Source of the DNA: Anaerobiospirillum thomasii
GTDB lineage: Bacteria; Pseudomonadota; Gammaproteobacteria; Enterobacterales; Succinivibrionaceae
Reading direction: 5' to 3'
Assembly: GCF_900445255.1 (NCBI RefSeq)
Contig: NZ_UAPU01000005.1
Location: 445,001-509,000, forward strand
Length of the DNA stretch: 64,000 nt
Part shown: positions 17,170-27,131 of the stretch, piece after piece
Layout: each line of letters starts with the position of its first letter
Numbering within the stretch: position 1 is the first letter of the stretch
Notes under the pieces: generated by a model
What the model saw: only the letters and a program-made list of their open reading frames with translations
What the model was told of the DNA's origin: nothing
Databases searched by the model: none
Made by a program: the position numbers and the translations under genes

Positions 17170-17513
17170 AAGATGATCCTCTCTAAATTGCAGTCATTAA
17201 AATTTTAGGAGATTTTTAAATTAAATAAACTCCATTTACTCAGATCTAGGACCTACATAACATTATTTTATTAAAAATTTGCCCTATATCAAACATTTAA
17301 TTTTTATTCAGCCCCAACTTTGCATTACCATAATGCATAATAAAGCCAGGCTGTTTAATCTTTGTGTATTTTTCTTTAAATTTCTGCACAAATTAATCTT
17401 ACAGCCCATCTCACTGATACAAAAAATACAGGTGTGATTAAGGACAGTAGCTTTATCTTTCAGGGCAGGAGATTTTTTAAGATTTGAAGAAGTTTTGATA
17501 GGATTTTAACAGT
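17170..17513. other. Spacer upstream of the acidic protein gene
   Basis: AT-rich, no ORF with a ribosome site. It must contain the promoter of the minus-strand gene at 17169. Nothing else seen. Confidence 0.5.
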
Positions 17514-17557
17514 ACATAAAAATAAAACCTCCTTGTATCTGATGCAAAGAGGTTTTA
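17514..17557 (-). terminator. Terminator of bcp
   Basis: Minus strand AAAACCTC...GAGGTTTT (8-bp stem) followed by ATTTTT, 31 bp past the bcp stop. Confidence 0.8.
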
Positions 17558-17587
17558 TGGCAGAAAAAATTCTAAATTTATAAAAGA

Positions 17588-18049
17588 TTAGAGCTTATTT
17601 ACAAAGTCTAAAACCTTCTCAACATTCTTATCAGGGCTTACGCGCTTTAAAACCTGGACAATCATGCCGTTTTCATCAATTAAATATGAGGTTCTGACTA
17701 CGCCCATGCTCTTTTTGCCATACATGTTCTTCTCCTGCCATACATCATAGGCCTTGATGACCTCAAGTTCAGGATCAGAGAGCAATATAAGATCAAGATT
17801 GTACTTCTCTACAAATTTGACATGAGACTCAACCGAATCTTTGCTGATACCTATTACCACAATATTTTTCTCAGCCAAAGCTGCCTTTGACTCTGTAAAG
17901 GAGCAGGCCTGACGGGTGCAGCCTGGTGTGCTGTCCTTTGGATAGAAATATACAACAACCTTTTTACCTGCAAAATCTTTAAGACTTACACTCTTGCCAC
18001 TCTGATCAAGCAGTGTAAAATCAGGGGCTTTAATATTTGCTTCTAACAT
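17588..18049 (-). CDS. bcp: Thioredoxin-dependent thiol peroxidase Bcp (PrxQ)
   Basis: Reduces peroxides using an active-site cysteine, recycled by thioredoxin; cytoplasmic. 153 aa, the usual length. An AhpC/TSA fold with the peroxiredoxin motif YFYPKDSTPGCTRQACSF at about 36-53, containing the peroxidatic Cys and the PrxQ-type resolving Cys five residues later. Followed by a clear terminator. The next genes upstream (yaaA and a transposase-like gene) run the same way; yaaA is also a peroxide-response gene, so the pairing fits oxidative-stress defence. Confidence 0.95.
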   Translation of the reverse strand: MLEANIKAPDFTLLDQSGKSVSLKDFAGKKVVVYFYPKDSTPGCTRQACSFTESKAALAEKNIVVIGISKDSVESHVKFVEKYNLDLILLSDPELEVIKAYDVWQEKNMYGKKSMGVVRTSYLIDENGMIVQVLKRVSPDKNVEKVLDFVNKL

Positions 18050-18128
18050 TTATCACCTGTGTTTTTACTGTTACTGTATCTATCTTAGAGCAAAAGCTGC
18101 AATCTTAGGCCCTTTGTGATATTTTTAA

Positions 18129-18872
18129 TTATTTTTGACGCACAAAGACGAGCATATTGTCACAAGAGAGCTCGTTATCAAAGCTGTAGCCTAAATCAAA
18201 AGACTTTACAGACTCAAGATCATCTGCCTTTATAGAGGCAAGATAGCGCACCATACTGCCACGGGCCATCTTGGCATAGGTGCCCTTTTCCTTGTAGCTA
18301 TCCCCAACTTTCTCTACAAAGGAGCAGGTAACAAGACGCTTTTTATCATCAAGCACACGCTCTATGGCCTTTGAGTACTCCTTTGAGGCCAGATTTAAAA
18401 TAATATCCCCATCCTGATTGAAAAGCTCTTTGTAGCTTGGAGCCCAGAAATCATATAGATTCTTGCAGCTGCCAAGACTGAGCCTTGACTGCATTTCAAG
18501 ACGATATGGGCTTATGGCATCAAAAATATGCAGATAGCCATAAAAGGCTGAGAGAATAAAAAGATGCTCATCAAGATAGCTCAAAGCCTCATCATCAAGG
18601 CAGTTGGTACCCATGGACTCATACTGCAGCCCTATATAGGAAAAAAGCGCAGGCGATATGGCTTTATTGATATCTATTGTCTCAAGTCTTTGTATATTCT
18701 CATCTAAAAGCGCATCTGACACCTTCCATAAAGCCTTGAGCTCATCTGCACTCAATGCCTTTAACCTCTCAAGCACCAAAGCTGTTTTATCAAGACAACA
18801 TGGCATGGCCCTGGCGGCAAAGACATCAGTGTTGACATGCATCTTTTTTGAAGGTGAAATTATAATACGCAT
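18129..18872 (-). CDS. yaaA: Peroxide stress protein YaaA (DUF328)
   Basis: YaaA limits free intracellular iron and DNA damage during peroxide stress in E. coli. 247 aa, close to the usual 257. Family features: the N-terminus MRIIISPSKKM, LYGLL-like segment SAFYGYLHIFDAISPYRLEM, KNLYDFWAPSYKELF, LNLASKEYSKAI, and the C-terminal FVEKVGD...YAKMARGSMVRYL. Starts 5 bp after the preceding gene, so it is co-transcribed with the transposase-like gene. Confidence 0.93.
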   Translation of the reverse strand: MRIIISPSKKMHVNTDVFAARAMPCCLDKTALVLERLKALSADELKALWKVSDALLDENIQRLETIDINKAISPALFSYIGLQYESMGTNCLDDEALSYLDEHLFILSAFYGYLHIFDAISPYRLEMQSRLSLGSCKNLYDFWAPSYKELFNQDGDIILNLASKEYSKAIERVLDDKKRLVTCSFVEKVGDSYKEKGTYAKMARGSMVRYLASIKADDLESVKSFDLGYSFDNELSCDNMLVFVRQK

Positions 18873-18877
18873 CGAAA

Positions 18878-19969
18878 CTAACTCTTTAAAATAGCAGGCT
18901 TTTCAATATTGACCAGAAGCTCATAGATTTTATGAGGTATAACCTTGCTGTCATCGGTAAATTTGGCTCTAAAACGCTTGGAGAGCTCCACTCTGTCCTG
19001 GGCATTTAACAGAGGTTTTAGATCAAGAGCCTGCATGATTAAATTTAAAACCCTGGCATAGCGGCCATTGTTGGCCTTGGTGTAGACAAAGCATGAAGGC
19101 GTGCCAAAGGAGAACTCAACTATAAGTTCAGCCTCAAGAAATGCCCTTAGAATATCTGCCTCTGCTATCTGCTTGCCAATCTGTGAAAGCTTGCAGTTGA
19201 TAATAAGCATAAAGATATGGCGTAAATTCTCAATAAGACGGGACAGATTCTTATCTACTATCTCATCGCTTATGGAGTCAATATCAAAACCATTGTGATC
19301 AGGATTTTCCCTCTCATTGTCAAAAACAAATTCAGTATTGATATGAGCTGCCAGATGATGTGACTCCTCGCGCTCATCTATTCTTTTATATAAGAAGTTA
19401 TAAATGCTGTTTATCTCAAGGTACAGATCGCGTCTGTATCTGTTATAGACATCAAGATCCTGCTGAGGATCATAGTTGTCGGCAATAAGAGCAAGCTCTA
19501 CACCCCAGATTTTGCCTGTCTCTTCAAAATGTACCAGAGTCTCAAGTACACGGTTAAAGAGCAGATCAGCAAGACTTGCATCTGTTATATGCTTGTGATA
19601 TCTCTTTTGCAGATATGAAATTCTGTAGTCAAGACAGATTATATCGCGCCATATGGAGCGCAGCACATAATTGGCATAATTAAGGCGTGGAAAACCTGCT
19701 GTAAAATCACAGTCATCATCCATCTGCGACCTGGACAGGGCCTGTACTGTTCTTATATTATCAACCACCTTTTTATTTCTAAGTTCAGTGGAGCAGGATT
19801 TTACATCTTCTTTTAATTTGTTAAGAGCTTCAGGATCATCTTTTATAAGATCATCATAACGTCCCATGCTTTTTACAATGCGATGCGATATGCTGCCATT
19901 GCTCTTGCGAAATGACTCCACGACATAGACATATTTAATTCCACAGGCTGACTTTACTTGAACGTACAT
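18878..19969 (-). CDS. Transposase-derived protein lacking the DDE core (IS1634-type ends)
   Basis: 363 aa. The N-terminus (MYVQVKSACGIKYVYVVESF...ISHRIVKSMGRYDDL) has the layout of IS1634-family transposases. The following helical region (LNYANYVLRSIWRDI...) also fits. The stretch INTEFVFDNERENP stands where the first catalytic Asp region would be, but no second Asp block and no YREK signature follow. The C-terminal part resembles the family's helical tail. So it looks like an internally deleted transposase with an open frame. It shares an operon with yaaA (5-bp gap) and no terminal repeats were found. It could be domesticated or simply decaying. The homology is by eye only. Confidence 0.6.
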   Translation of the reverse strand: MYVQVKSACGIKYVYVVESFRKSNGSISHRIVKSMGRYDDLIKDDPEALNKLKEDVKSCSTELRNKKVVDNIRTVQALSRSQMDDDCDFTAGFPRLNYANYVLRSIWRDIICLDYRISYLQKRYHKHITDASLADLLFNRVLETLVHFEETGKIWGVELALIADNYDPQQDLDVYNRYRRDLYLEINSIYNFLYKRIDEREESHHLAAHINTEFVFDNERENPDHNGFDIDSISDEIVDKNLSRLIENLRHIFMLIINCKLSQIGKQIAEADILRAFLEAELIVEFSFGTPSCFVYTKANNGRYARVLNLIMQALDLKPLLNAQDRVELSKRFRAKFTDDSKVIPHKIYELLVNIEKPAILKS

Positions 19970-20602
19970 ATAAAACCTATAAACAACCTTTTATAAAGGA
20001 GACAGTCTGCATTTACACTCCTTTGATAAATACTGTACAAAATGCGCGTCAGCATAGAGTAAACGCTGTTTTTTTACAATCATTTTAAGCATGATAACAA
20101 AATATTATCATTTATTATCCTTTTCATATAATTTTTAAAAGCGCAACTGCTGCACCTTTTAATGGCAACCATTTATAACCTGATACCTATCATGCGTTGC
20201 AGCAGTCGTAAAACCCCCTGCAGCCCTATATTTTTCGGCAATAGGTTTAATACCCCACAAGCACGGCTCTATCATATTTTAAGGGTATTTTTAACCATGG
20301 CGGCACATCAATATCCTGTATTATGTGGTTAATATGTTTGTACTGTTCTATAAAGTGCATTTGTATTGCTATTTTGGTGCACATGCACTGTTATTATACA
20401 TATATGCCCATATTTGACAATTTATGAACGCTATTTGGACGTAAAAATAATAAGTTCTAACAATATGCCTATTTATGTGGCATAATTTTCGTTCACATAA
20501 CAAAGCCAAAGGCCTATATTTGTTTATATTTAGGAAAGTTCCAGGACATGGCTCTTAAAGCTTTGGTTTATACGTCTCATAAATTGTAGTTATGGATATT
20601 TT
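19970..20602. other. Spacer between two divergent genes
   Basis: About 630 bp, AT-rich, with many GCAGC/TGCAG words but no ORF with a start signal. It should carry promoters for the minus gene at 19969 and for brnQ. No riboswitch fold recognised. Confidence 0.45.
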
Positions 20603-21913
20603 ATGAAAAAATTGTCATTAAGAGATATTATCTTGCTGGGTATGACCAACTTCGCCCTGTATGTTGGCGCCGGCAACATTATTTTCCCGCCGTTTATCGG
20701 TATGATGTCTGGTGATGGTGTAACTATTGCCGGTCTAGGTTTCCTTTTAACTGGCGTTGGTCTGCCGGTTATTGCCGCTATTGCCCTTGCCAAGGTGGGC
20801 GGTGTTCTAGGTGAGATTACAGCTCCAATTGGTGTCAGAGCCGGTATTATTATGACCGTAATCTGCTATCTGGCCATTGGTCCTTTCTACGCCATTCCAA
20901 GAACAGCAACTGTAGCCTATGAGCTTGCCATTACTCCTTTCTATTCAGAAAAGGACGGTGGCTCCATGCTTTTAATCTACTCAGTTGTCTACTTCTTTAT
21001 TGCCCTGATTTTTGCACTATATCCTGCCAAGATCCTTGATACTGTAGGCAAGTTCCTCTCACCTATCAAGATTTTAGCTCTCTTCATTCTGTGTATTGCA
21101 GCCTTGGTATTTGCTCCATCTGCACCTATTGAAGGCATTGAGCCATTCAAGTCAGAGCCATTTGCCCAGGGTATTGTCAACGGCTACCTGACCTTAGATA
21201 CCTTAGCCTCTCTTGCCTTTGGTACCGTTATTGTTGACGCCATCAGAAACCGTGGTGTAAATGACAGCAAGTCAGTTACCAAGTATGCCACTATTTCAGG
21301 CTTAATGGCAGGTGGCGGCCTTATGTTCATCTACATCTGCCTGTTCAAGCTTGGCAATGAGTCATATGGTATTGCCTCAAATGCCACCAACGGTGCTGAG
21401 ATCTTAAGTGCCTATGTAAACTATGCCTTTGGTCCGCTGGGCAACTTCTTCCTGGCCATACTGATCATTGTAGCCTGTCTGGTTACTGCCATTGGCTTAA
21501 CCTGTGCCTGCTCTGCCTACTTCCATAAGATTACAGGCATTGGCTATACCAAGTTCGTACTGGCTATTGCCATCTTCTCATGCGCCATTTCAAACTTAGG
21601 CTTAACTCAGCTTATCAAGGTTTCAATCCCATTACTGATAACTGTATACCCAGCCTTCGTGGTTATGGTTCTGACCTCATTCTTCAGATCATATTTTGTA
21701 AACAGCATTAAAGTTGTTGCTCCACCAACCATTCTCTCATTACTATTTGGTGTTGTAGACGGCTTTGACGCTGCAGGTATTCAGGTTCTGCCAAAGGCAC
21801 TGACCGATGTCCTGCCACTGTACTCATCTGATCTGGCCTGGCTCATTCCATCATCAATCCTCTTTGTGATTATGATTGTAATTGACAGAGCCGGTGCTAA
21901 AAAGACAGCCTAG
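20603..21913 (+). CDS. brnQ: Branched-chain amino acid transporter BrnQ (LIVCS family)
   Basis: Inner-membrane Na+ (or H+)-coupled importer of Leu, Ile and Val. 436 aa, about 12 transmembrane segments. The N-terminus has the family hallmark FALYVGAGNIIFPPFIGMMSG, followed by GFLLTGVGLPVIAAIALAKVGG. The conserved segment TLDTLASLAFGTVIVDAIRNRGV is at about 194-216. It stands alone, with a long upstream spacer and a strong terminator. The substrate call is by family. Confidence 0.93.
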   Translation: MKKLSLRDIILLGMTNFALYVGAGNIIFPPFIGMMSGDGVTIAGLGFLLTGVGLPVIAAIALAKVGGVLGEITAPIGVRAGIIMTVICYLAIGPFYAIPRTATVAYELAITPFYSEKDGGSMLLIYSVVYFFIALIFALYPAKILDTVGKFLSPIKILALFILCIAALVFAPSAPIEGIEPFKSEPFAQGIVNGYLTLDTLASLAFGTVIVDAIRNRGVNDSKSVTKYATISGLMAGGGLMFIYICLFKLGNESYGIASNATNGAEILSAYVNYAFGPLGNFFLAILIIVACLVTAIGLTCACSAYFHKITGIGYTKFVLAIAIFSCAISNLGLTQLIKVSIPLLITVYPAFVVMVLTSFFRSYFVNSIKVVAPPTILSLLFGVVDGFDAAGIQVLPKALTDVLPLYSSDLAWLIPSSILFVIMIVIDRAGAKKTA

Positions 21914-21953
21914 GTAACTCTAAATTAAGGCAGCAGCTGCTGCCATATCAAAG

Positions 21954-21977
21954 AGCCAGCGTAAAAGCTGGCTTTTT
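21954..21977 (+). terminator. Terminator of brnQ
   Basis: AGCCAGC-gtaaaa-GCTGGCT followed by TTTT. Confidence 0.88.
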
Positions 21978-22392
21978 GATAACTGTAATCCTAGCTTTTC
22001 TCCCCTTCCTGTAAACTTATTGTCTATAAAACTCTCTTGTATATTTCAAAGCCCAAATAGCCAAAACACTGCAATAGCACTGCAGCTACTCTCCTGCTCT
22101 TTAAAGCTCTAAAGCACTTTTTTAATCCTGCCTTTATCTATAATGTTGGATATTGTAAAGAAGATCTGAGCTTTACTCTTTGTGCCAGTGTAATATGCTT
22201 TTTTCTGTATGGCCTGTCAGGGCTGTATGCATTGCAGATGATGAGCTTGTACCTTTTTGCAAATATGGCTTTAAAGATTGCTCTGAAGGTTATAGGTAAA
22301 TACAAATTTAAGGCTGTACTTGTAGCGTCTGTATAAAAGAAACAGGAGACAGATATTAAAGATCTTAAATAAGCATTATAAGAGTCAGGTAC
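21978..22392. other. Spacer between brnQ and the Sel1 cluster
   Basis: No supported gene. A 100-aa minus ORF here (22138-22440) has no ribosome site and crosses the neighbouring terminator. Confidence 0.5.
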
Positions 22393-22428
22393 AAAAAGGC
22401 CCCGATCTATCATCAGGGCTTTTTTTTG
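22393..22428 (-). terminator. Terminator at the end of the decayed Sel1 gene
   Basis: AAGCCCTGAT-gatag-ATCGGGGCC then TTTTT on minus. On plus the same hairpin ends in eight T, so it may work both ways. It overlaps the last codons of the Sel1 frame. Confidence 0.65.
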
Positions 22429-23369
22429 TCTTTTAGACATTTTTGATTAAAGAGCTCTGGGTTGGCATTTATAAAATCACAGCTGCGCAGACTGACAAGA
22501 TCACATGAGCGCGGGGCATAGCTGTGCAGCACTGCTTGAAAGTCCTCACATTCATACTCAAAGCAGACATCTATAACCTTGTCACAGGACTGCCAGTCTC
22601 CAAGCTCACAGCCTTTGTGATAGAATTCAATGGCCTTATTATCATCAAAATCATAACCCTGTCTGGCCATAATCATTTCACCTAGCAGACGACAGCTGTC
22701 TTTATTGTCATAACTGCAGCCTGTCTTATACATCTCCTTGGCACGGCCTATTCTGGCCATAATGCTCTCATCTTCCATGCACAGATTGCCGGCTAAAAAA
22801 CAGGAGTAGTCATCACCAAGATAGCAGGCGTGCATATAGTACTCTACAGCCTTGCCATGATCCTTATCGACACCATCACCGCCGTCAGCAAGTAAAACGC
22901 CTGCTAAACGGCAGAATGAGGCATTATCAAGCTCACAGGCCTTGGTATAGTAGATTAGAGCCTTTTAAGGTGTATTAAACTCATATTCAGAGCCCAAAAG
23001 GTCGCATGAACCTGGATCATTGAGCATGCAGCCCTTGTCTAAAAAGGCTGCATATTTTTGTGTATCAGGACTTTTATCAAGAGAGATGCTAAATTAAAGC
23101 ACTGTGACGACAGCCATTGCCATCTTTGAGCTCACAGGCCTTTAAATAATACTCAAGAGCCTGTGCCTGATCCTGCTTTAGATCTTGTTGTCCATGTTCA
23201 TAGGCATAGCCTATATCAAAACAGTACTGTCCTGACTCTCATCTGTACACTTTTTATAGCTCTCATGCAGTGGATGATTACCATCAAAGGCCATAGCGCC
23301 AGAGATGCTCAATGATACAAGAGTAGAGCCAAATAATGTCAAAGCTGTGTGCACAAATCTATTGCCCAT
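22413..23369 (-). pseudogene. Decayed Sel1-repeat (Hcp-like) secreted protein
   Basis: Third member of a tandem Sel1 cluster. A start with signal peptide (MGNRFVHTALTLFGSTLVSLSISGAMA) is at 23369. The frame breaks after about 50 codons, continues shifted (YCFDIGYAYEHGQQDL), hits a stop after GCRHSALI, and resumes with GCMLNDPGSCDLLGSEYEFNTP before a TAA at 22966-22968. An open stretch of repeats then runs to 22413. Repeats of about 36 residues carry the two-Cys pattern ACELxxxxSC. At least two stops and a frameshift make a full product impossible; the last 140 residues alone form an open frame. Confidence 0.8.
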
Positions 23370-23533
23370 GTAAAACTCGAATAATTCTTATACACACTGC
23401 TAAAGCGCAGCATTTAACTGCACTTATAATTGTATCAGCCTTACTTTTTTAACATTTATATACAAATGTTGTATTGTACAAATGAGCACTATTCTGTTCT
23501 ACATTATTATTGTTTATTTGACAGTGCCACAAA

Positions 23534-24415
23534 TTATTCATCAGACAGCTGTGCAAGTTTTTCCCTTATATGCTCTAAGCGCTCTTCATCGCCATCTACT
23601 TCATAAAAATTATACAGATACTGACAACTTATAATCTCATCAAGATTGCAGCCTTTTTCATAGTAGCTGCTGGCCATCTGTGCATCTTTGTCCACACCGC
23701 TGCCATTAACATAGGACTCGGCCACCTTGTTGCAGGCAAGGGCATCGCCAAACTCACAGCCTTTGACATAAAAGGCAAAAGCATCAGCTGCAGAGCTTTG
23801 CTCTCCCTGTCTTAAATAATACTCAGCTATCATGGTACAAGCTGTGGCAAATTCAAGATCACAGGCCTTGTGGGCATATTTTATGGACATTTCATAATTT
23901 ATATCCACGCCATCACCTGTGCGATACTGCAAAGATACCTCATTACAGGCCGATCCGTTTTTATTCTCACACTCTTTAAGGTTGTCATTAAACAGATTCT
24001 CGGCATCTTTTTGGGCCATCTCATCTGCAACCTCTTCACATAATACGCCCTCAGGATATAAAGCACAGCCAGTGTCGCGCAGCTTTTGCGCATGCGCTAC
24101 ATCCTGTGTAACACCCCGACCTTCACTGTAAGCCATAGATGCATACATACAGCTAAAACCATCTTTTAAAGTGCAGGCTTTTTCATAGTAGGCAGCAGAC
24201 ATACTGTCATCTACAGCCACGCCATCTCCTCTGTCATAGCAGATACCAAGATTGCGGCAGGCCTCGGCACTGCCGTCTTCACAGCTTTGTTTAAACTTAC
24301 TTATTATCTCATCCTCTGCTGCACTGACAGTGCCAAAGAGCAAAGGCAGGCATAGAAAGGAGGCGCCAAGAAGACTGCGTATTAATGCCCTGTTTAAAGT
24401 GAAATACATCTGCAC
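23534..24415 (-). CDS. Sel1-repeat, Cys-rich periplasmic/secreted protein
   Basis: 293 aa. The signal peptide spans about 1-32 (ALIRSLLGASFLCLPLLFGTVSA). About six Sel1-like repeats follow, each with a conserved Cys pair and DGxGVxxD loops (for example NLGICYDRGDGVAVDDSMSAA). The layout resembles Helicobacter cysteine-rich proteins, whose repeats are disulfide-bonded solenoids. Start could be the GTG at 24415 or the ATG two codons later. It lies between two paralogues in the same orientation; partner unknown. Confidence 0.82.
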   Translation of the reverse strand: MQMYFTLNRALIRSLLGASFLCLPLLFGTVSAAEDEIISKFKQSCEDGSAEACRNLGICYDRGDGVAVDDSMSAAYYEKACTLKDGFSCMYASMAYSEGRGVTQDVAHAQKLRDTGCALYPEGVLCEEVADEMAQKDAENLFNDNLKECENKNGSACNEVSLQYRTGDGVDINYEMSIKYAHKACDLEFATACTMIAEYYLRQGEQSSAADAFAFYVKGCEFGDALACNKVAESYVNGSGVDKDAQMASSYYEKGCNLDEIISCQYLYNFYEVDGDEERLEHIREKLAQLSDE

Positions 24416-24498
24416 ATATCCTTTTAATAATAAAGAGTTTTTTTATTTTAATAATAGTATAACAATGTGCATATAAATTTTATATGCACACTTAAATT

Positions 24499-25428
24499 TT
24501 AATTAAAAAGAGCCTTGTTGTTTTTAATAAAATCGCAGCTCTTTTTATCACCAAGCTCACAGGCCCTTGGTAAAAACTCACGTTTTATATCATCAGCATC
24601 TGCACTGTTGCGCAAAGAGCTCATGCTGACAATACCAAGACAGCCTCTAACATCGCCAAGCTCACAGCCTTTGCTGTAAAGAGCTGCAGCTGCACTGTAC
24701 ACAGGAGTTATATCCATACCTTTTTGCAGTAAAGCTCCAGCCTTAACACAGCTTTCTTTATGATCAAGATTGCAGCCATGCACAAAAAGCTCGCGGGCTC
24801 TTATGATATTGCCATCAATATCATTATTCTCAAGGCTCAGGCTGCCTCCTGTATAGCATGAATCTGGATCATTAAAATAACAGGTGCTTGTGTAGTATCT
24901 GACAGCCTTGTTTAAATCCTTTTTAATCCCATCGCCTTTTTCATAGATTGAAGCAAGATAGGCGCATGAATCAACATGATTCATAGAGCAGGCCTTTTGA
25001 TATAGATCTAGAGCCTTAACCTCTTTGTTATCGGCCATATAGTAGCTGCCAAGAGCTGCGCAGGAGGCCACATCATCCAGGCTGCAGCCTTTGGCAAAAA
25101 GCTTTATGGCTTTATCCCTGTCGCTCTCAACCCCTATGCCTGAGGCATAGTAACTGCCTGCTATTGAGCAGCTCACGCTGTTGTCAAGGTCGCAGGCTTT
25201 TTCATAATAAAATAGAGCTTTGACCTGATCCTCGCGCACCTCCTCACCTGTCTGATAAAACTCACCAAGGGACAGACAGGCGCTGCTATCGCCCTGTGAA
25301 CACTCTTTATCAAGTTTTTTAATTAGATTACTGTCAAATCCTGCATGGGCACAACTAAAAGCAGCTGATATAACAAGCACAGCAGCAGATGAAACACAGC
25401 GCAAAGATGCTGATGAAAAATAGCGCAT
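24499..25428 (-). CDS. Sel1-repeat, Cys-rich periplasmic/secreted protein
   Basis: 309 aa from the ATG at 25428, chosen because GAGG lies 5 nt upstream and a signal peptide follows (MRYFSSASLRCVSSAAVLVISAAFS...AHA). Longer reading to 25485 would put extra hydrophobic residues in front. About seven Sel1 repeats, each with paired Cys (ACDLDNSVSCSIAG, GCSLDDVASCAALG, ACSMNHVDSCAYLA and so on). It is first in the row of three paralogues and probably acts outside the cytoplasm in protein-protein contacts. Confidence 0.82.
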   Translation of the reverse strand: MRYFSSASLRCVSSAAVLVISAAFSCAHAGFDSNLIKKLDKECSQGDSSACLSLGEFYQTGEEVREDQVKALFYYEKACDLDNSVSCSIAGSYYASGIGVESDRDKAIKLFAKGCSLDDVASCAALGSYYMADNKEVKALDLYQKACSMNHVDSCAYLASIYEKGDGIKKDLNKAVRYYTSTCYFNDPDSCYTGGSLSLENNDIDGNIIRARELFVHGCNLDHKESCVKAGALLQKGMDITPVYSAAAALYSKGCELGDVRGCLGIVSMSSLRNSADADDIKREFLPRACELGDKKSCDFIKNNKALFN

Positions 25429-25871
25429 ACAAACCTCAAATAACAGTGTAAAGCTGGTTAACAGGAAAATCTCAAAGGCAAGCATCAGCCATTAGAGCTG
25501 CAATATAACCATAGTCATTATAATGCACTTTGTATGCAACAAAAAATAGCGCTCTATAAATATGTAATTTAAGACTTTGATGCAGGTCTTTGTTAAACAT
25601 ATGTATAAAGAGATTTTAACTTTAAATTAATCTATAGTTAACATCCTGCATCTGCAACCAATTGTATCTAAAAATCATATTGCAGATAAAAAGTTAAAGC
25701 CAGGCATAAGGCGCAATCTTGATGCATGTTCTGCCACAGACAAAAAGGAGTTGAACTGTATAAGAAAAGCAGATGTATAAGCTACAGAAAACTTGAATTA
25801 AGATCTTTTAGACTTATGGGGTTTATTGAAAAAAGATGGAATCTGTATAGATAGATTTAATGAGAGGATTT
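25429..25871. other. Spacer between gltS and the Sel1 cluster
   Basis: No ORF with a start signal. AT-rich with no repeats noted. It should hold the promoter for the Sel1 gene at 25428. Confidence 0.45.
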
Positions 25872-25902
25872 AATATCTGCAGTGGCAGGCACTGCAGATA
25901 TT
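25872..25902 (-). terminator. Strong hairpin after gltS
   Basis: AATATCTGCAGTG-gcagg-CACTGCAGATATT: a 13-bp perfect stem 12 bp past the gltS stop. No long T run, so termination strength is uncertain. Confidence 0.6.
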
Positions 25903-25913
25903 AGAATTTGCCT

Positions 25914-27131
25914 TTAGCTGCTCATTACTGAAATCATCACCGATAAAATGGTGGAGTTGAAGAAGTCAATAAAGAGTGAGCCTACAATTGGTACTACGAA
26001 GAAGGCCTTTGGTGAGTAACCGTTGGCACCTGTAAAGGTCTCCATGTTGGCAATAGCATTTGGTGTGGCACCCATACCAAAGCCGCAGTGACCTGTAGCA
26101 ATAACTGCTGCATCATAGTCTCTGCCCATAATATTGAAGGTAACAAAGTAGGCATACAGAGCCATAACCACAGTCTGTACAACCAAAATGGTAATAAGAG
26201 GAATAGCCAGGGCTGATAGCTCCCACAGATTGATACTCATCAGAGCAATAGCCAGGAAGAGCTGCAGACAGATACCGCCAATTACGTTAATGGAGTGCAG
26301 TGGGATCTGTCTGTTGGTCACATCAAGGAAGTTTCTGATGATGGCAGCTACAACCATAGGGCCAAGATAGACAGGTAAAGTTACACCTACCGTCTTAAAG
26401 CCTACAATAATGTAGTGACCTACACCCATAGCCATAATGATATAGCAGGAGGCCTTAAAGAGCAGCAGCTCATCAATATTCTTCTGCTCTTTGGTAAGCT
26501 TACCCTCAACGTATTCTGCATTTTCTACATCGCGGTTGGCAGGAGCCAGATTATATTTTTGCAAAAGTCTCTTGCCGATAGGTCCGCCTATCATACAGCC
26601 TGCAACCAGACCGAAGGTAGCAGCGGCAATAGATACTGTTGAGCCACCTACTAATCCTGCATCCTCAAGCAGAGGTCCAAACGCACCTGCCGTGCCGTGA
26701 CCGCCGGTAAGAGGAATAGAGCCGGTGGCAAGACCCATGAGAGGATCGAGATTGAACAGTGATGACAGACCAATACCCACACCGTTTTGTATAAAGATAA
26801 GTATGATACAGGCTATCAGGAAAATGATAACGCTCGCGCCGCCGCGCATGAGCATCTTGAAACTAGCAACGAAGCCGATGGTGGTGAAGAACACAAGCAT
26901 CAGCAGATCTTTTAGGATCTTGTCAAAGGTAAACTGGAATAAATTAAGTTCATGACCTAGCAAAGTCACAAATGAGAAAACTATACCGCCTACAACAGGA
27001 GCCGGAATAAAAAACTTTTTAAGCACATAGACATGATTTTTAATAAATCTGCCAAGAAGCAGCAGCACTACTGCAAGAGCAATAGTTTCCTGCATGCCCA
27101 GCGTATATTCAAAAGTAATATGTTGTTCCAT
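25914..27131 (-). CDS. gltS: Sodium/glutamate symporter GltS
   Basis: Na+-coupled glutamate importer of the inner membrane (ESS family). 405 aa with about ten hydrophobic segments. The two family repeats each carry a glycine-rich loop: GSIPLTGGHGTAGAFGPLL at about 137-155 and ATGHCGFGMGATPNAIANME at about 345-364. The N-terminus FEYTLGMQETIALAVVLLLLGRFI is typical. ATG start; no neighbours in the operon. Length matches E. coli GltS (401 aa). Confidence 0.95.
   Translation of the reverse strand: MEQHITFEYTLGMQETIALAVVLLLLGRFIKNHVYVLKKFFIPAPVVGGIVFSFVTLLGHELNLFQFTFDKILKDLLMLVFFTTIGFVASFKMLMRGGASVIIFLIACIILIFIQNGVGIGLSSLFNLDPLMGLATGSIPLTGGHGTAGAFGPLLEDAGLVGGSTVSIAAATFGLVAGCMIGGPIGKRLLQKYNLAPANRDVENAEYVEGKLTKEQKNIDELLLFKASCYIIMAMGVGHYIIVGFKTVGVTLPVYLGPMVVAAIIRNFLDVTNRQIPLHSINVIGGICLQLFLAIALMSINLWELSALAIPLITILVVQTVVMALYAYFVTFNIMGRDYDAAVIATGHCGFGMGATPNAIANMETFTGANGYSPKAFFVVPIVGSLFIDFFNSTILSVMISVMSS

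Noticed and set aside
22138-22440. 100-aa minus ORF
   Set aside because: Crosses the terminator of the Sel1 pseudogene and has no start signal.
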